A DNA stretch of 64,000 nucleotides from Xylogone sp. PMI_703 (GCA_021399445.1 JAJTUQ010000011.1:372001-436000); one strand, 5' to 3'; positions 22,846 to 33,082 are shown, counted from the first letter of the stretch. Made by a program: numbers and translations. Notes: generated from the letters alone by a model not told the origin.

Positions 22846-23151
22846 TTAGTGTTTTTCCAGAGAGTAAGTCAGGGTCTCCTTACGTTGGTTGTCCTCGAAA
22901 CTGCCATCCAACATATCGCCAGGTGCGAATGACTCTCCGTTGTGTTCAATTTCCAATGTCTTCTGATATTCTTGTATGCTTGATTTTGCGGCCACTTCGG
23001 TGATGGGATATCCTTTTGTCTGGTCGAGCAACGTTTCGGCTTTTGAAGAGGTGCAAAGGCTCAAGGATAATGAATCAAACACGTTTGGGAGTGATCCTGA
23101 GTATCCAAGGGCACAGCAAACTATTTCATACCTTGTTGTCTTTGTAAGCAA
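22846..23151 (-). other. Uncertain open frame downstream of the 23180 gene
   Basis: A 101-codon frame with gene-like composition (CCALGYSGSLPNVFDSLSLS, SSIQEYQKTLEIEHNGESF) but no ATG at its start. It lies 29 nt beyond the stop of the gene at 23180, on the same strand. It could be an alternatively spliced 3' exon (a GTGAAG donor inside KGYVK would bring it in frame), a separate gene with an unseen first exon, or chance. Confidence 0.25.
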
Positions 23152-23179
23152 ATTGTGATCGCTCCCTGGTTTCTGAAAC

Positions 23180-24367
23180 CTACTTCACATAGCCCTTAAC
23201 CACAACAATCACAGTCTCCACCACGCAAGGGAGCCTCGTGAATTCCGCCAGATCTTTCCAGTATACTTCGGAGCTAAGAGCTGAGACGAATTCGCCAACA
23301 CCGGCAGGAAAAACAGGCTGAAACAAATCCCGCAACGGTCTCTCGCTCCCGCTTTCAACTGTTTAGACATCTCAGCAGATTGCTTAGTTACAAGTGCTAT
23401 AGCATACCTAAAATAAGATAAAGCATCAACTCTCTGCCTTTCCAGCCGGCCAGATTTGCCTCTGTCCAACACCAGAAGCGGGCAAGGTTACGACACCGTC
23501 CTAGCCAATCTTTCCCTCCTTGAACAAGTGGGTCCATCCATACATTGACCTCCTGCCGTTAATGATGTACTCTAATAGATTGACAATTTCACTTACCTGG
23601 TCATCATCTGCCTCACCAACTACCATTGCCACCTCAATTAAAGCGTATGCAATCAATCGTGAGAGAAATTTTATTCGTTGAGATGTTTCAGGTGGATTCT
23701 TGGGAGCATCTGCATTCGCAAGAATCTTGGCAGCCTTTGCAAGAATGGGAGGCATTCCCTCACTATTCTTTGGTGTCGATAGCTGGTTGTCTTCGATGGC
23801 TGTCGGAAGGATGTCTTGTAGGGTTATCGAAAGGATTTCTTGCAAGTTCTTGGGGGTTAAATTATATTCCTGAATTTTCATCCGCCACTCAGTTGCCTTT
23901 GGCACAGGATTAATAATTAACTCGAGACGTTGCTTTATATCTTGCACCTTCTTCAGGTCAAGCAGAGCACGAGAAACCAACTTAGCTGTAAGGATATAAG
24001 GATCCCAGCAACTCATCTGTGAAGAGTGACTCTCTGAGTCTTTTAACCTGGGAACTCTATCATACATCAACTCGCCTTTGCTAATCGCTGAACGATACCC
24101 CCGTTGAACGATTTCGATGGAAATATTTCCTTTCCAAGACTTGAATTTAAGAGTATTTGTGCTTGGGACCTTGTGATTATGGGTGAGTTTCTGTCGCTTT
24201 TGGGATCGCTTTGCAATATTGTTAACCGAGGGCGTTAGGAGATTCGAAATGGCTTCACGGTCCAATCCTTCGGAAACCTCTACTCTGCAAAACAGTCAGT
24301 TTTTGATTTTTGAGAATACCTCAATAACTTACTCTGTTTTCCAAAAATTTGAATTTGTACCCAGCAT
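23180..24367 (-). CDS. Hypothetical protein, four exons
   Basis: Exons 24367..24333, 24284..23597, 23552..23408 and 23358..23180 give 348 residues through introns of 48, 44 (or 47) and 49 nt. The splice-corrected C-terminal half reads VWMDPLVQGGKDWLGRCRN, then FWCWTEANLAGWKGRELMLY and SERPLRDLFQPVFPAGVGEF, all hidden in other frames if the introns are ignored. The first exon is short (MLGTNSNFWKTE). The N-terminal part is basic with a KRSQKRQKLTH motif that could be a nuclear localisation signal. The rest is predicted helical (IKQRLELIINPVPKATEWRM). I do not recognise the family. Consistent phases at all three junctions make the gene model credible. Confidence 0.65.
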
Positions 24368-24725
24368 CTTTGAAGAGGTAATTGTCATATCTGGTGAGCT
24401 TCAGCAATAATTAATTGCTTCGAATACGATATTTTCTTCACTGATGCATTATCGGCAACTGAACAGCCTATTTTATATTCATGATAGGTGAAATTACAAC
24501 ACTGGCGAAATGGTTTAAAAGAAGACTAATGCACTGGACACCGTTGAGAGTCCTAGAGAATCGAATGACGGTATCTTTATAAGGATGAAGAGAATACTGA
24601 ATGCCATCTAAACAGATATCAACATTGTATTCGATAAATGATTGAGATGTTATCCGTGCTGGATCTTATTGAAAAGAAGTCATAGAGCACGGGTGGTAGG
24701 GGGGAAAAGTTCGGGACCATTGCCT

Positions 24726-24766
24726 AATTTGGGGTTCGATCTTGCCCCAAGATCGAACCCCAAATT
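24726..24766. repeat. Perfect 19-bp inverted repeat with 3-nt loop
   Basis: Left arm 24726..24744 (AATTTGGGGTTCGATCTTG) and right arm 24748..24766 are exact reverse complements, separated by CCC. As DNA it could extrude a cruciform; as RNA it would be a very stable hairpin. No transposase or second copy was seen. It is centred in a gene-free region between a four-exon gene and the pogo remnants. Confidence 0.85.
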
Positions 24767-25089
24767 CAGTAAGCGCCTTTTCCACATCAAATCTTGTCCC
24801 CCTCACAGCGTTTACACCTTCTAGGCTTTTCAAGTAGCCCATGTCCAAGGGGTTGCGTACTTCATGCGAGATTTCTTAAATTACGAATCATACATGTCAC
24901 CCTGGTTTAAGGCATTATTAGTTCGCACCATTTGCCTTCTTTGCGCCTAAGTTTCTCGTCTTTGCGAATTCAATCATAGGCATTCTCCCATAGGCTAGAA
25001 CACGGAACTAAATTCCATATCCATATCATGTGCCTTTGCTCAGAAGTGGTGTATCAATGCCAACACCGCGGATATAAAATTGAAGGATG

Positions 25090-25345
25090 GTGTGAGAACT
25101 ATGAATTTAGTTTCAAACGATGCACGAGGCACATCAAAAACAGATGCTGCTGATCGCACAGACGCGATTTGACCAGTTTTGATCGCGTTTATGGCAAGAA
25201 GGATCCTTCCTTCCTGTTCAACAGGTGGGTTTTTTGGCATTGGAACGCGTTTTGGTTGAAAAATAATTAATTGAATTCAGAGGTGTTGGTGGAATTGAAG
25301 GTTTGGTGGGGAGGTGGCGGGAAAGACAGGGAATTACGTTAATGC
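25090..25345 (-). mobile_element. Pogo-like transposon fragment (5' leader and HTH start), copy B
   Basis: The ATG at 25240 starts MPKNPPVEQEGRILLAINAI and continues with ASVRSAASVFDVPRASF, the psq-type helix-turn-helix beginning of a Fot1/pogo transposase, then loses similarity after about 45 codons. Its 5' leader (about 25241-25345) matches the leader of copy A (26108-26222): both contain TTAACGTAATTCCC and TTCCCCACCAAACC-like or CTCCCCACCAAACC blocks and CAACCAAAACGCGT just before the ATG. It directly adjoins the truncated body of copy A. Confidence 0.65.
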
Positions 25346-26222
25346 GTGTTGGGGAATTATGTAAAGGTAATTGGTATGTGCGCGTTGTTATAGCAATCGC
25401 GAGGCCTAAGGCCTCGAGACTCTTAACGGGGTCATCCCGTGACACATACTTTCCTTTGAATATAATCAAAGGTGGCAAAATCCATCCACAAGCATTTATA
25501 GCTTCAACAGCTGTAATCCATTCTCTGTTTCCTGGTTCTAAAAGTGGAGGTTTACCAAAACAATCAGAGGAAGTAACCACTTTAGTTGTAGCAATTGTGC
25601 TCATAGCAAAGCCAGTTTCATCAAAGTTATAGATATCCTCATCTAAAATCCTATATTGTGCTTTTATTTTTACTACTTTGTTAAACCACTCTTGTATGAC
25701 TTTGGGGTCTTCACATTTGGCTCGTTGATAGTTGTATTTGCGTATATAATTGGTTTTTAGATCAGGATGACGTTTCAAATAATCACCAAACCAGTTTTTG
25801 CCTACAGGAGGAGGAGAGGTAGTTTCACCACGCTCAGCAATCAATATATTAGCCATAGAGCTCACATCTGAAGGCCTAGGAGGCAATCCTCTTTTCCCCA
25901 TAGAAATTATCCATTTTTTAAGCGACTCCTCCTCCAATTGGGTCATTCTGAAGGCTTTGGTGTAAGTGGTGAATTGTTGAATCCGGCCATGGTAACGCGC
26001 ATCCAATGTAGCACGAGGCACATCAAAAGCACGTGCTGCAGCTCGAACAGATGTAATTTGATTGGTTTTTAACGCGTTTATAGCTGTGGATTATTTGTTT
26101 TTGGCATTAGGACGCGTTTTGGTTGAGAAACAATTAATTAAAGATGATGGTGTTGATGGGATTGATGGTTTGGTGGGGAAGTGGCTCGTAGACCGGGTGG
26201 CCCGGTGGACCGGGAATTACGT
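25346..26222 (-). mobile_element. Pogo/Fot1-like transposon, truncated, copy A
   Basis: The transposase frame starts at ATG 26107 (MPKTNNPQ), is frameshifted within ten codons, and resumes as ITSVRAAARAFDVPRATLDA. It then shows a CENP-B-type second HTH (WIISMGKRGLPPRPSDVSSM, PVGKNWFGDYLKRHPDLK) and the first part of the DDE domain with NFDETGFAMS and NREWITAVEAINACGWILPP. Similarity ends after LEALGLAIAI at about 25346-25400, so the second and third catalytic acidic residues are absent. The element cannot encode an active enzyme. Its end abuts the 5' leader of copy B in the same orientation, which suggests insertion of B into A or unequal recombination. Confidence 0.75.
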
Positions 26223-26464
26223 TAATAAGGAACGTCTTGATTACATGGTCAGGAGAGAAACAAAGTTTCTAGAATGTTCTAGCCCAAATACTCTACTTGT
26301 CCTTTGAAATCACTTAGCAGTAGTACTTTAGTAACTTAACAATTCGTAATGGTAAATTTCGGGGGCGCGCTACATAATTGCTGCGGAGAGGTGGCCTTAA
26401 GTGATAGGGCCTTCATGGGAATCTCGTAGGAGACTAGCTAAACTGTAGCCCTTGTAACAAGAAA

Positions 26465-27295
26465 TTAGGAAAGAAATCCATCTTCAGTTTCCGATGGGAA
26501 CACTTCTTCGTCACCTTTCGACTCGGTGTCTTCCTCAAGCTCGACCTCTAGTACGTCGTTATCTGCTTTATTTGTGGCCTCTCGCAGGCTGCTGAACGAC
26601 TTCCACCTATTTTCCTTGCCAAGGACAGCTCGGTTCAGATCCCGACTGGAGAGCCATTTGTACACAATCTTCCGGTGCTGTACAGCACAGATTCGCTCAC
26701 CAGGGGCCACAAACAGTAATTTGGCACCTCGACTCTCCTCGTGCTTAGCAGAGAACTTAGGGTCAGTGATTCCGCCGACAGGTAATATCACTCCTCCTGC
26801 GGCAAGGGCGGCTGATATTGGTACCTGCACCTGTTTTGAGATATCTTTGGTTTCATCACCGCCGAGGACGACATTCGCATCCAGCATAGTGTGATATCCC
26901 ACCACGATGTAGACATCGTCGTACCCGCCGTCATGCTGTTCCTCAATCCATCTCCGGGTCTGCTCTTCTTTCACAGCCTTCTTGAACCATGCTCCCGCGT
27001 TCGCGAGTTTATAGGTGGTAACTCGATCAGAGCTGACTCTAGTGACTGTATTCACCTTTTTGGTGAAAGATGCCGACACCAAGCTTGTGAGAGAAGCTGC
27101 GAAGCTGTCGTTGGACCCAATCTGTTGCACTTCGCTATAGCTGATATGTGGGCTGATAATGAGGTCTTCGCCTTTGATCTCGACGCCTGGGTCATGGTAT
27201 GCCACCAGTGGTTCACTGACATCCACCAGAAATCGGCCCAGATGTATGGATGTCTTTGGCAGAAAGCCTTGATTGATGAACTTGTTCTGTGGCAT
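26465..27295 (-). CDS. Putative gasdermin-like or other pore-forming partner of TPR-CHAT gene
   Basis: The ATG at 27295 (MPQNKFINQGFLPKTSIHLG) opens 276 residues; the longer open frame upstream to 27496 has only a GTG start and overlaps a tandem duplication, so it was not used. The body has LGRFLVDVSEPLVAYHDPG, a VYIVVGYHTMLDANVVLGG strand pair, AALAAGGVILPVGG, and APGERICAVQHRKIVYKWL, then an acidic tail (VELEEDTESKGDEEVF). In order and spacing these recall the N-terminal gasdermin fold (LYVVMEV.., ..GCVLAYRV..) but identity is too low to assert. Length fits fungal gasdermins of about 250-280 residues with a short cleavable tail. The divergent neighbour is a CHAT protease-like gene, the partner type reported for fungal gasdermins. 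The coding call is good; the gasdermin idea is inference. Confidence 0.6.
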   Translation of the reverse strand: MPQNKFINQGFLPKTSIHLGRFLVDVSEPLVAYHDPGVEIKGEDLIISPHISYSEVQQIGSNDSFAASLTSLVSASFTKKVNTVTRVSSDRVTTYKLANAGAWFKKAVKEEQTRRWIEEQHDGGYDDVYIVVGYHTMLDANVVLGGDETKDISKQVQVPISAALAAGGVILPVGGITDPKFSAKHEESRGAKLLFVAPGERICAVQHRKIVYKWLSSRDLNRAVLGKENRWKSFSSLREATNKADNDVLEVELEEDTESKGDEEVFPSETEDGFLS

Positions 27296-27440
27296 CTTTG
27301 GAACCAGTACGAGGTTTATGCCTTCAGTGCGACGGCGAGAAAAAGAGATATTCTTCCAGATTCTAATTGTTAGGATTAATTGTGTTGATGGAATTGGGAA
27401 GGGAGGCACAAGCACCAATTGAAGACATGATTCCTCACTC
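27296..27440. promoter_or_regulatory. Start of the shared promoter region of the divergent CHAT pair
   Basis: The 615 nt between the ATGs at 27295 (-) and 27911 (+) serve both genes. This part contains a possible 5'-UTR intron end on the minus strand (CCTAACAATTAG near 27373). The remainder is occupied by the 122-bp tandem duplication. Confidence 0.35.
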
Positions 27441-27684
27441 TCAAGCGAAGAGAGTCTGGTCATACGATTGCCAAGCAGTTCTAGGCTACTAACCACCAGT
27501 TCCCGGTGTCTTGATATAAGTGTGGCTTGAAAATCTTTGTTATTCGCGAACGACCACCGAAATCAAGCGAAGGGGGTCAGGTCATCCGATTGCCAAGCAG
27601 TTCTGGGCTACTAACCACCAGTTCCCGGTGTCTTGATATAAGTGTGGCTTGAAAATCTTTGTGTTATTCGCGAACGACTCCACT
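27441..27684. repeat. Tandem duplication of about 122 bp in the divergent promoter
   Basis: Two adjacent units starting TCAAGCGAAG at 27441 and 27563 share long identical stretches, among them GATTGCCAAGCAGTTCT, GGCTACTAACCACCAGTTCC and GTGTCTTGATATAAGTGTGG. They differ at a handful of positions plus a 2-nt insertion (CTTTGTTATTC versus CTTTGTGTTATTC). The low divergence indicates a recent event. The duplicated block lies between the divergent start codons. Confidence 0.9.
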
Positions 27685-27910
27685 GAAATGACATGGCTTT
27701 TCAGCTGCCTCGAGCATCAATCCTTTCACAGAAAGCCTATTTTACGTACGTCATGCGGAGCTGCGAGCAATGAACAAATGTGTTTTTTTAAAGGTCTACA
27801 GGTACTGAAAAATGGTTCGTTGTAGCTGATGAATATCTATGCTTACAGAATCTTCAAGAAAGACCTACTCTTAAGTTGATCGTGGGACTCGGCGGCATCT
27901 TTCAACCAGC

Positions 27911-30900
27911 ATGGACTTTGTTGTTCCGGCCACGAGCACGCGAGAGGCTGCGAATGAACATGGAGGAATACTTGATGCTTCACAAAATCCAGGCAGGCTG
28001 GATCTCCTCGACTCTGCCACACAACTTTTCCATCAATATCAACAGACCGGGGAGATTGAGCTTCTGAAGAATGCCATCAGGAGGGCGAGCTATGCTGCAC
28101 AGCTTACACCGAGCCTTGAGCGGCATACACGTCGATTAGAGATACTGCGATCCTATCATGATATGCTCCACGAGCACGTCAGACTGACTAGGAATGTGGG
28201 GGAACTGACTGATGCAATCCTGATCCTTAATGAAGCACTAGATTTCGTACCCGAACAAGATCCCTACATAGAAGAGTTGAGGGATCGCTTGCACCAGATG
28301 TGGGCGAGCAGACCTGCGGGTGCAAATTGGAGAGCTGGCAAACATGTACCAAATCATGACCACCTTGCCGATGCTCATGGGCCGTCTCGACGCTCGGAGA
28401 TACTCAGTGGATTGAGTGAAGTGTTTTGGAAACTGTATGAGGGGCCTCATAAGATGGACGAGTTGAGCAAAAGTTGCCAGATCTTGCGGAAAGCTATCCA
28501 GTGTACCCCAAAAGATGACCCCGAGCTTGTTTACAGGCTTGGAAAGATGGCTTTCATGCTTGAACAACAATATGATCGGACCGGGGTCCTTGAACAGCTG
28601 AATGAATCGATCTGCTGTTCACAACAGGCCTTGGACGCCGCCCCGAAAGACTACGCAGGTGACCTACAAGCAGGCCTCCTGGAAGGTTATGCTAATGGGC
28701 TTCAGTACCGGTCAAAAAGATTTGGAAGCATCGAGGACCTGACGGTGTCTATCGACCTGACCATGAAAGCTATAGCTGTGGCACCACCAGGTCGATCGAA
28801 AGTGGTCTACCTCAACAATCTGGGCAACCGTCTAGAGAATCGCTATAATCAGATGGGTAGGGTTGCGGACCTAAAAGAATCAATTCAGGTAGCGGAGGAA
28901 GCTCTGGAACTTGCAGCAAGGTATCACCTGGCAGGAACTCTCCTAGCAGGGACTCAGCATAATCTCGGGGTGAAGCTGTTGAAGTTGGCCACAAGGGATA
29001 CGCAGACGGACCACCTCCAACAAGCGATTAATCTCATCGGCCAAGCAGTTTTAGCTGCACCTTCACCCGCCTACGTACCAGCTGCTTGGCTAGCCAGCCT
29101 GAGTGGCGCGTTCCGTGCCCGATACTGGCAGGAAAAAGACGAGGAGAACTTGAATCAGGCGATTCGATATGCAGGTCTAGCACTTGCTAACACGGCAAAA
29201 GGCCACCCGGAAGGACCACTTTACTTGTATAGCATGGCTTGGCTCCTTCGGGAACGTGCCGAGCGCACGAAAGGTCATCATGACCTGATGGAAGCAATCT
29301 CGTTGTCAAAAGAAGCTGTGAAAGTAGTATCTGACGGTCATCGCAACCAAGCGGAGCTTCTTTTGAACCTTGGCCGTCTGTACAATCTCGAAGGCACTTT
29401 CGATGTTGGCGACCGATTCTTTCTGGTGATTGATGGTGTCCGATGGAGGCCGCCATGGGAGAACAAAGCAATGGACTGCTTTCTCAAATGCTTGAACTGC
29501 CGGAATGGAGACGCAGTGAGTCGCATGGTTGCGGGCGCACAGTTGATGAGTCTCTTTCAAAAACGAGGAGAGTTTTCTAGTGGGATAGAGGTGGGAATAC
29601 ATATTTTGGAGATCTTGCATAGCCAAAACACTCGATCGTTAAGCCGGGACGATCAAGAACATACAGTATCCCAATTCTCAGACGTCGCCGTCGAGACCTG
29701 TTCGTTGTCTCTCCAAGCAGAGCATGACCCAGCTGAAGCGCTTGAGCTACTGGAATCGGGCCGAGGTGCAATCCTAGGACTCTTGATTGAAAACAGAAGT
29801 GATATCTCTCAACTCGCGGCAGTCTATCCGAAGGAAGCAGAGTTGTTTGGGAGACTTCGAGACGAGATCCGCAGACCTATCAGCATTGACCTGGAAGTAA
29901 GCTCACGGCAAGAGCTCGTTTCCCAACGTGACCGATCAGTTCTGGATCTAGATCAGTGTTTGAGAGACATTCGTGCTCTGCCAGGACAAGACCGGTTCTT
30001 GCGTGGACCTACGGCGGAGCAGCTGAGACAGCGCGCATCCGAGGGACCAATTGTCCTTGTAAGCATTGCTGATCTCAGAAGTGACGCTATCATGGTCTCT
30101 CACTCCACAATCAAGACTCTGCCGTTACCAGAGCTAACCAAAAGTAAAGTCATTGAATGGATTCGACAGGAGCCAACACGTTATAAAAGGTCGGAAAAGG
30201 GGAAAAAGAATCGTGCATACAGCGAGTTCTTGAAATGGTTATGGTCCGCATGTGTGGAGCCAATCCTTCAGGGCTTGAGCATTACTCGTGGCCAATCACC
30301 TGCTAGTCTCCCGCGTATTTGGTGGATAGGAGCGGGACTTGCGTCTTTTCTTCCATTCCACGCAGCTGGCGACCACTCCCAAGGATCCGTGGAGAACACA
30401 TATAGCAGAGCAATCTCGTCTTATACGCCAACAATCAAGGCACTTGGCTATGCCAGAGAACGTGTATCTTTCGTCCAGACGCTCAGCACCGATACCCCTG
30501 AGCTTCTGGCGGTCTTGATGCCGTCCACACCAGACGTGGAGAATGAGGCTGTTGGAGATCTCAAGGTTACAGAAGAGTTTTCGAAGATACAGAACATCGT
30601 TGCACCGAAGTTCATAGTTCGATTACTGCTTCAACCCAGCTGCGAGGAAGTTCTTGCGCAGTTATCGCAGTGCGACATGGCACACTTCGCATGTCATGGA
30701 GTCTCCGATTTGAAGGATCCGTCCAACAGTTACCTAATCCTTCAGCAACCTGGGCAGGGCCCAGACTCGGCGCCAACCGCAGAAAAGCTCACCGTTGAGA
30801 AGATTTCCGATGCCATGCTCGGACGCGCCAGAATCGCGTATCTTTCAGCTTGTTCGACTGCGGAGAACAGGGCTGAGCAGTTGGCGGACGAAGTTATCCA

Positions 30901-31135
30901 TCTGGCTAGTGGATTTCAAGTGGCTGGATTTCCGCATGTCATTGGCGCTCTGTGGCCATCTGATGATGAGGTTTCCGTGAAAGTAGCGGAGACTTTTTAT
31001 CAACATATATCGCGCGCTTCTCCTTTCGATGATGGAGCTGTTGCTTTGGCACTGCGCGATGCCGTGATCGAGGTTCGTGCCAGATGGCCTAGGCAACCGC
31101 TCTTGTGGGCACAATACATCCACATCGGAGCATGA
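27911..31135 (+). CDS. TPR-CHAT domain protein (caspase-like protease family)
   Basis: An intronless 1074-residue frame. Residues about 40-620 are TPR-like helical repeats (for example RLGKMAFMLEQQYDRTGVLE, YLNNLGNRLENRYNQMGRVA, LLLNLGRLYNLEGTFDVGDR). The C-terminal third is a CHAT domain with MAHFACHGVSD (catalytic His at about 929) and IAYLSACSTAEN (catalytic Cys at about 981), followed by LASGFQVAGFPHVIGALWP, the usual CHAT signature. CHAT proteins are cysteine proteases of the caspase/separase clan; in fungi and bacteria TPR-CHAT proteins can cleave gasdermin-like substrates to trigger cell death. Both catalytic residues are present and the frame is intact, so an active protease is likely. 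Its substrate may be the divergent gene at 26465. Confidence 0.9.
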   Translation: MDFVVPATSTREAANEHGGILDASQNPGRLDLLDSATQLFHQYQQTGEIELLKNAIRRASYAAQLTPSLERHTRRLEILRSYHDMLHEHVRLTRNVGELTDAILILNEALDFVPEQDPYIEELRDRLHQMWASRPAGANWRAGKHVPNHDHLADAHGPSRRSEILSGLSEVFWKLYEGPHKMDELSKSCQILRKAIQCTPKDDPELVYRLGKMAFMLEQQYDRTGVLEQLNESICCSQQALDAAPKDYAGDLQAGLLEGYANGLQYRSKRFGSIEDLTVSIDLTMKAIAVAPPGRSKVVYLNNLGNRLENRYNQMGRVADLKESIQVAEEALELAARYHLAGTLLAGTQHNLGVKLLKLATRDTQTDHLQQAINLIGQAVLAAPSPAYVPAAWLASLSGAFRARYWQEKDEENLNQAIRYAGLALANTAKGHPEGPLYLYSMAWLLRERAERTKGHHDLMEAISLSKEAVKVVSDGHRNQAELLLNLGRLYNLEGTFDVGDRFFLVIDGVRWRPPWENKAMDCFLKCLNCRNGDAVSRMVAGAQLMSLFQKRGEFSSGIEVGIHILEILHSQNTRSLSRDDQEHTVSQFSDVAVETCSLSLQAEHDPAEALELLESGRGAILGLLIENRSDISQLAAVYPKEAELFGRLRDEIRRPISIDLEVSSRQELVSQRDRSVLDLDQCLRDIRALPGQDRFLRGPTAEQLRQRASEGPIVLVSIADLRSDAIMVSHSTIKTLPLPELTKSKVIEWIRQEPTRYKRSEKGKKNRAYSEFLKWLWSACVEPILQGLSITRGQSPASLPRIWWIGAGLASFLPFHAAGDHSQGSVENTYSRAISSYTPTIKALGYARERVSFVQTLSTDTPELLAVLMPSTPDVENEAVGDLKVTEEFSKIQNIVAPKFIVRLLLQPSCEEVLAQLSQCDMAHFACHGVSDLKDPSNSYLILQQPGQGPDSAPTAEKLTVEKISDAMLGRARIAYLSACSTAENRAEQLADEVIHLASGFQVAGFPHVIGALWPSDDEVSVKVAETFYQHISRASPFDDGAVALALRDAVIEVRARWPRQPLLWAQYIHIGA

Positions 31136-31800
31136 TGACATGGAAAGGAAGTAGAAAATCGATTGACAGACAATTGCACACACGCAATGGATAATTTGAT
31201 CGACTAGGAAGATGGAACGACGATTGAAGGAAGTAAGTTAGTTCCGAGTACAACCAGGTTCTAAAGTAAGAGAATGGTGGAGCTGGCCAGCGCTGTCAAC
31301 GGGTACTCCAATTGCCAAATCCAATGTCATCATTAGGTCGTTGAAAGCAGGATCTAAACTCAGCTAGCTGAATTATCGCAAAAATGGGAATGTCATCTTT
31401 ATGATTGCCGATGAAATCTACAACGTATGCGCCGATTTTCGCCCGTGTCAGCTGAATCCTAAATCCACTTTCGACGCTGACCCCCACAGAGCATGGGTGC
31501 AGGGATCTGACTCATAGTTAGGCCGTAATAGCTCTAGCGTCATTTAATATGGGTCCGAAAAATTAAAACAAAGACTGTTTAGTGTGAAACTAGTTTCGCT
31601 TCCTACTGCATTCTGCTCGATTGATTCTGAAAAGTACTCGGAATTCTACTGCATCTTGGAGATAGCTGTATAAACGGTGGTGAAGAACACTGCTGGACTG
31701 CTCGGAAAATCGTCGATTAAATTGCCTATAATACTGTTGTTTATTCAATTGGTTTGGTATTGCCAAACGCGGCCCGACGCGAAACACTCTTCGTCTCCAC
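31136..31800. other. Spacer and presumed 5' leader of a LINE
   Basis: No gene supported. The right part, from roughly 31590, leads into the ORF1 start at 31802 without an obvious boundary; no target-site duplication was found. Confidence 0.35.
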
Positions 31801-31801
31801 T

Positions 31802-33082
31802 ATGGCGGGTCGCGAAGTGGAGATCGCAACCGACGCGATTGAGGTCGATGTTATGCCTCAATTAAGCCAGCGCACACGTACGCTCAGTCAAAAAGCCCGG
31901 CAAAATCAGGATCAACTCGAGAATACAAATACTACAGCAGTGAAGGCTTCAAAACGAGCGGCACGGTCAACAAATGGACAAACTGAGGGCTCGAGTGCCG
32001 ACTCCCCAGCGGGTGACGCGTCGGGATGGCAAAAGGTGTTGGAGGTGGTGGGAATATCGCACAAAGAGATCAGAAAATTGACGCAAATCATGTCGCTACA
32101 GCAGGAAACCATTAAAAACCTAGAAAAATGTCTTTAAGAAGCTCAACAGGAAGTACGAGACGTCAAGACCCAAGTGGAACAATTAAATAACCAAATGGAT
32201 GAAATCAAGAACCAAGCAACAGTCGCTGGTATGGAAACCAGTCCACGGCTATCTTATGCGGATGTCGCACGCACGCTACCAACAAGTTAATTTAGCAATA
32301 TACGCACCATTTCTTCGATGAATACGACACTATCTTCCTTTACTGACACTCTATTCTGCACGATTGATACCTCGAGAGTTGAGGACGCGGAAAGAGACAA
32401 AACGATCGCAGGAACGATTAGGGTTATGCTAGAAAAGGCAATTCGTGCAACAAAGGATCAGGAAAATTGGCGATGCCGCGCTGTGACAGTAGACCCAAGG
32501 AAGGAGAATCGCATCAAGATTGCCTGCCGAGACGAGGCGGAACATCAGCTGGTAAAGCGAGTAGCAGAGGCAAACATTGTTCGAGGAGCACAAATACTCC
32601 GCGACGACCTTTATCCAATCAAAGTAGATGGCGTAAAACGCACAGCAGTTTTGGATGAAAACGACGAGATCCGGGTGGAAGCAGCAGAAGAATTCGGACG
32701 AGAAAATGAAACTACAGTTGCCAAGGTCGTGTGGTTGAGCAAGAAGGATGTCCCCAAGGCATATGGCTCGATGGCCGTGTATTTGACCAAGGCAGCTGAT
32801 GCGCGGAGGCTTCTTGCAGAAGGCTTCTTCCATGTAGGAGGGGAGTCGGGATTTACGGGACGGTTTGAGCATCGACCACGTCCAGATTAATGCTATAGAT
32901 GCCAGGAAATCGGGCACAAAGCGTTTCAGTGCGATAAACCTTAAGTCTGTGGGAAGTGCGCCAAAGAAGGCCATCACCACAATGATTGCAATGAATCAAT
33001 ACTGAAATGTGTTTTATGTGGAGGCCCCCATGAGTCGTTTAGCAAAAACTGCAAGAAGCTCTATTTCTCCCAACATGAGTAA
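31802..33082 (+). pseudogene. LINE (Tad/I-like) ORF1 gag-type pseudogene with zinc knuckles
   Basis: One continuous reading frame from ATG 31802 to the TAA at 33080 with four internal TAA stops (32135, 32288, 32888, 32942) and no frameshift. It encodes a basic N-terminus, a coiled coil (SHKEIRKLTQIMSLQQETIK), a central domain with VAKVVWLSKKDVPKAYGSMA, and three CCHC zinc knuckles near the end (CYRCQEIGHKAFQC, CGKCAKEGHHHNDC, CVLCGGPHESFSKNC). This is the layout of a fungal LINE ORF1 nucleic-acid-binding protein. Its stop overlaps a second ATG in ATGAGTAA (33075), the usual ORF1/ORF2 junction. All internal stops are TAA at sites where CAA (Gln) would fit, as expected from RIP. Confidence 0.75.

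Noticed and set aside
23209..23472. Minus-strand 87-codon ORF as separate gene
   Set aside because: Frame is replaced by the spliced reading of the 23180 gene, which gives a better protein.
26526..27373. Plus-strand frames over the CHAT partner gene
   Set aside because: Shadows; the minus frame has coherent strand pattern and a good ATG.
31802..33082. Two or three separate short genes
   Set aside because: All pieces lie in one frame separated only by TAA and together form a LINE ORF1 with zinc knuckles.
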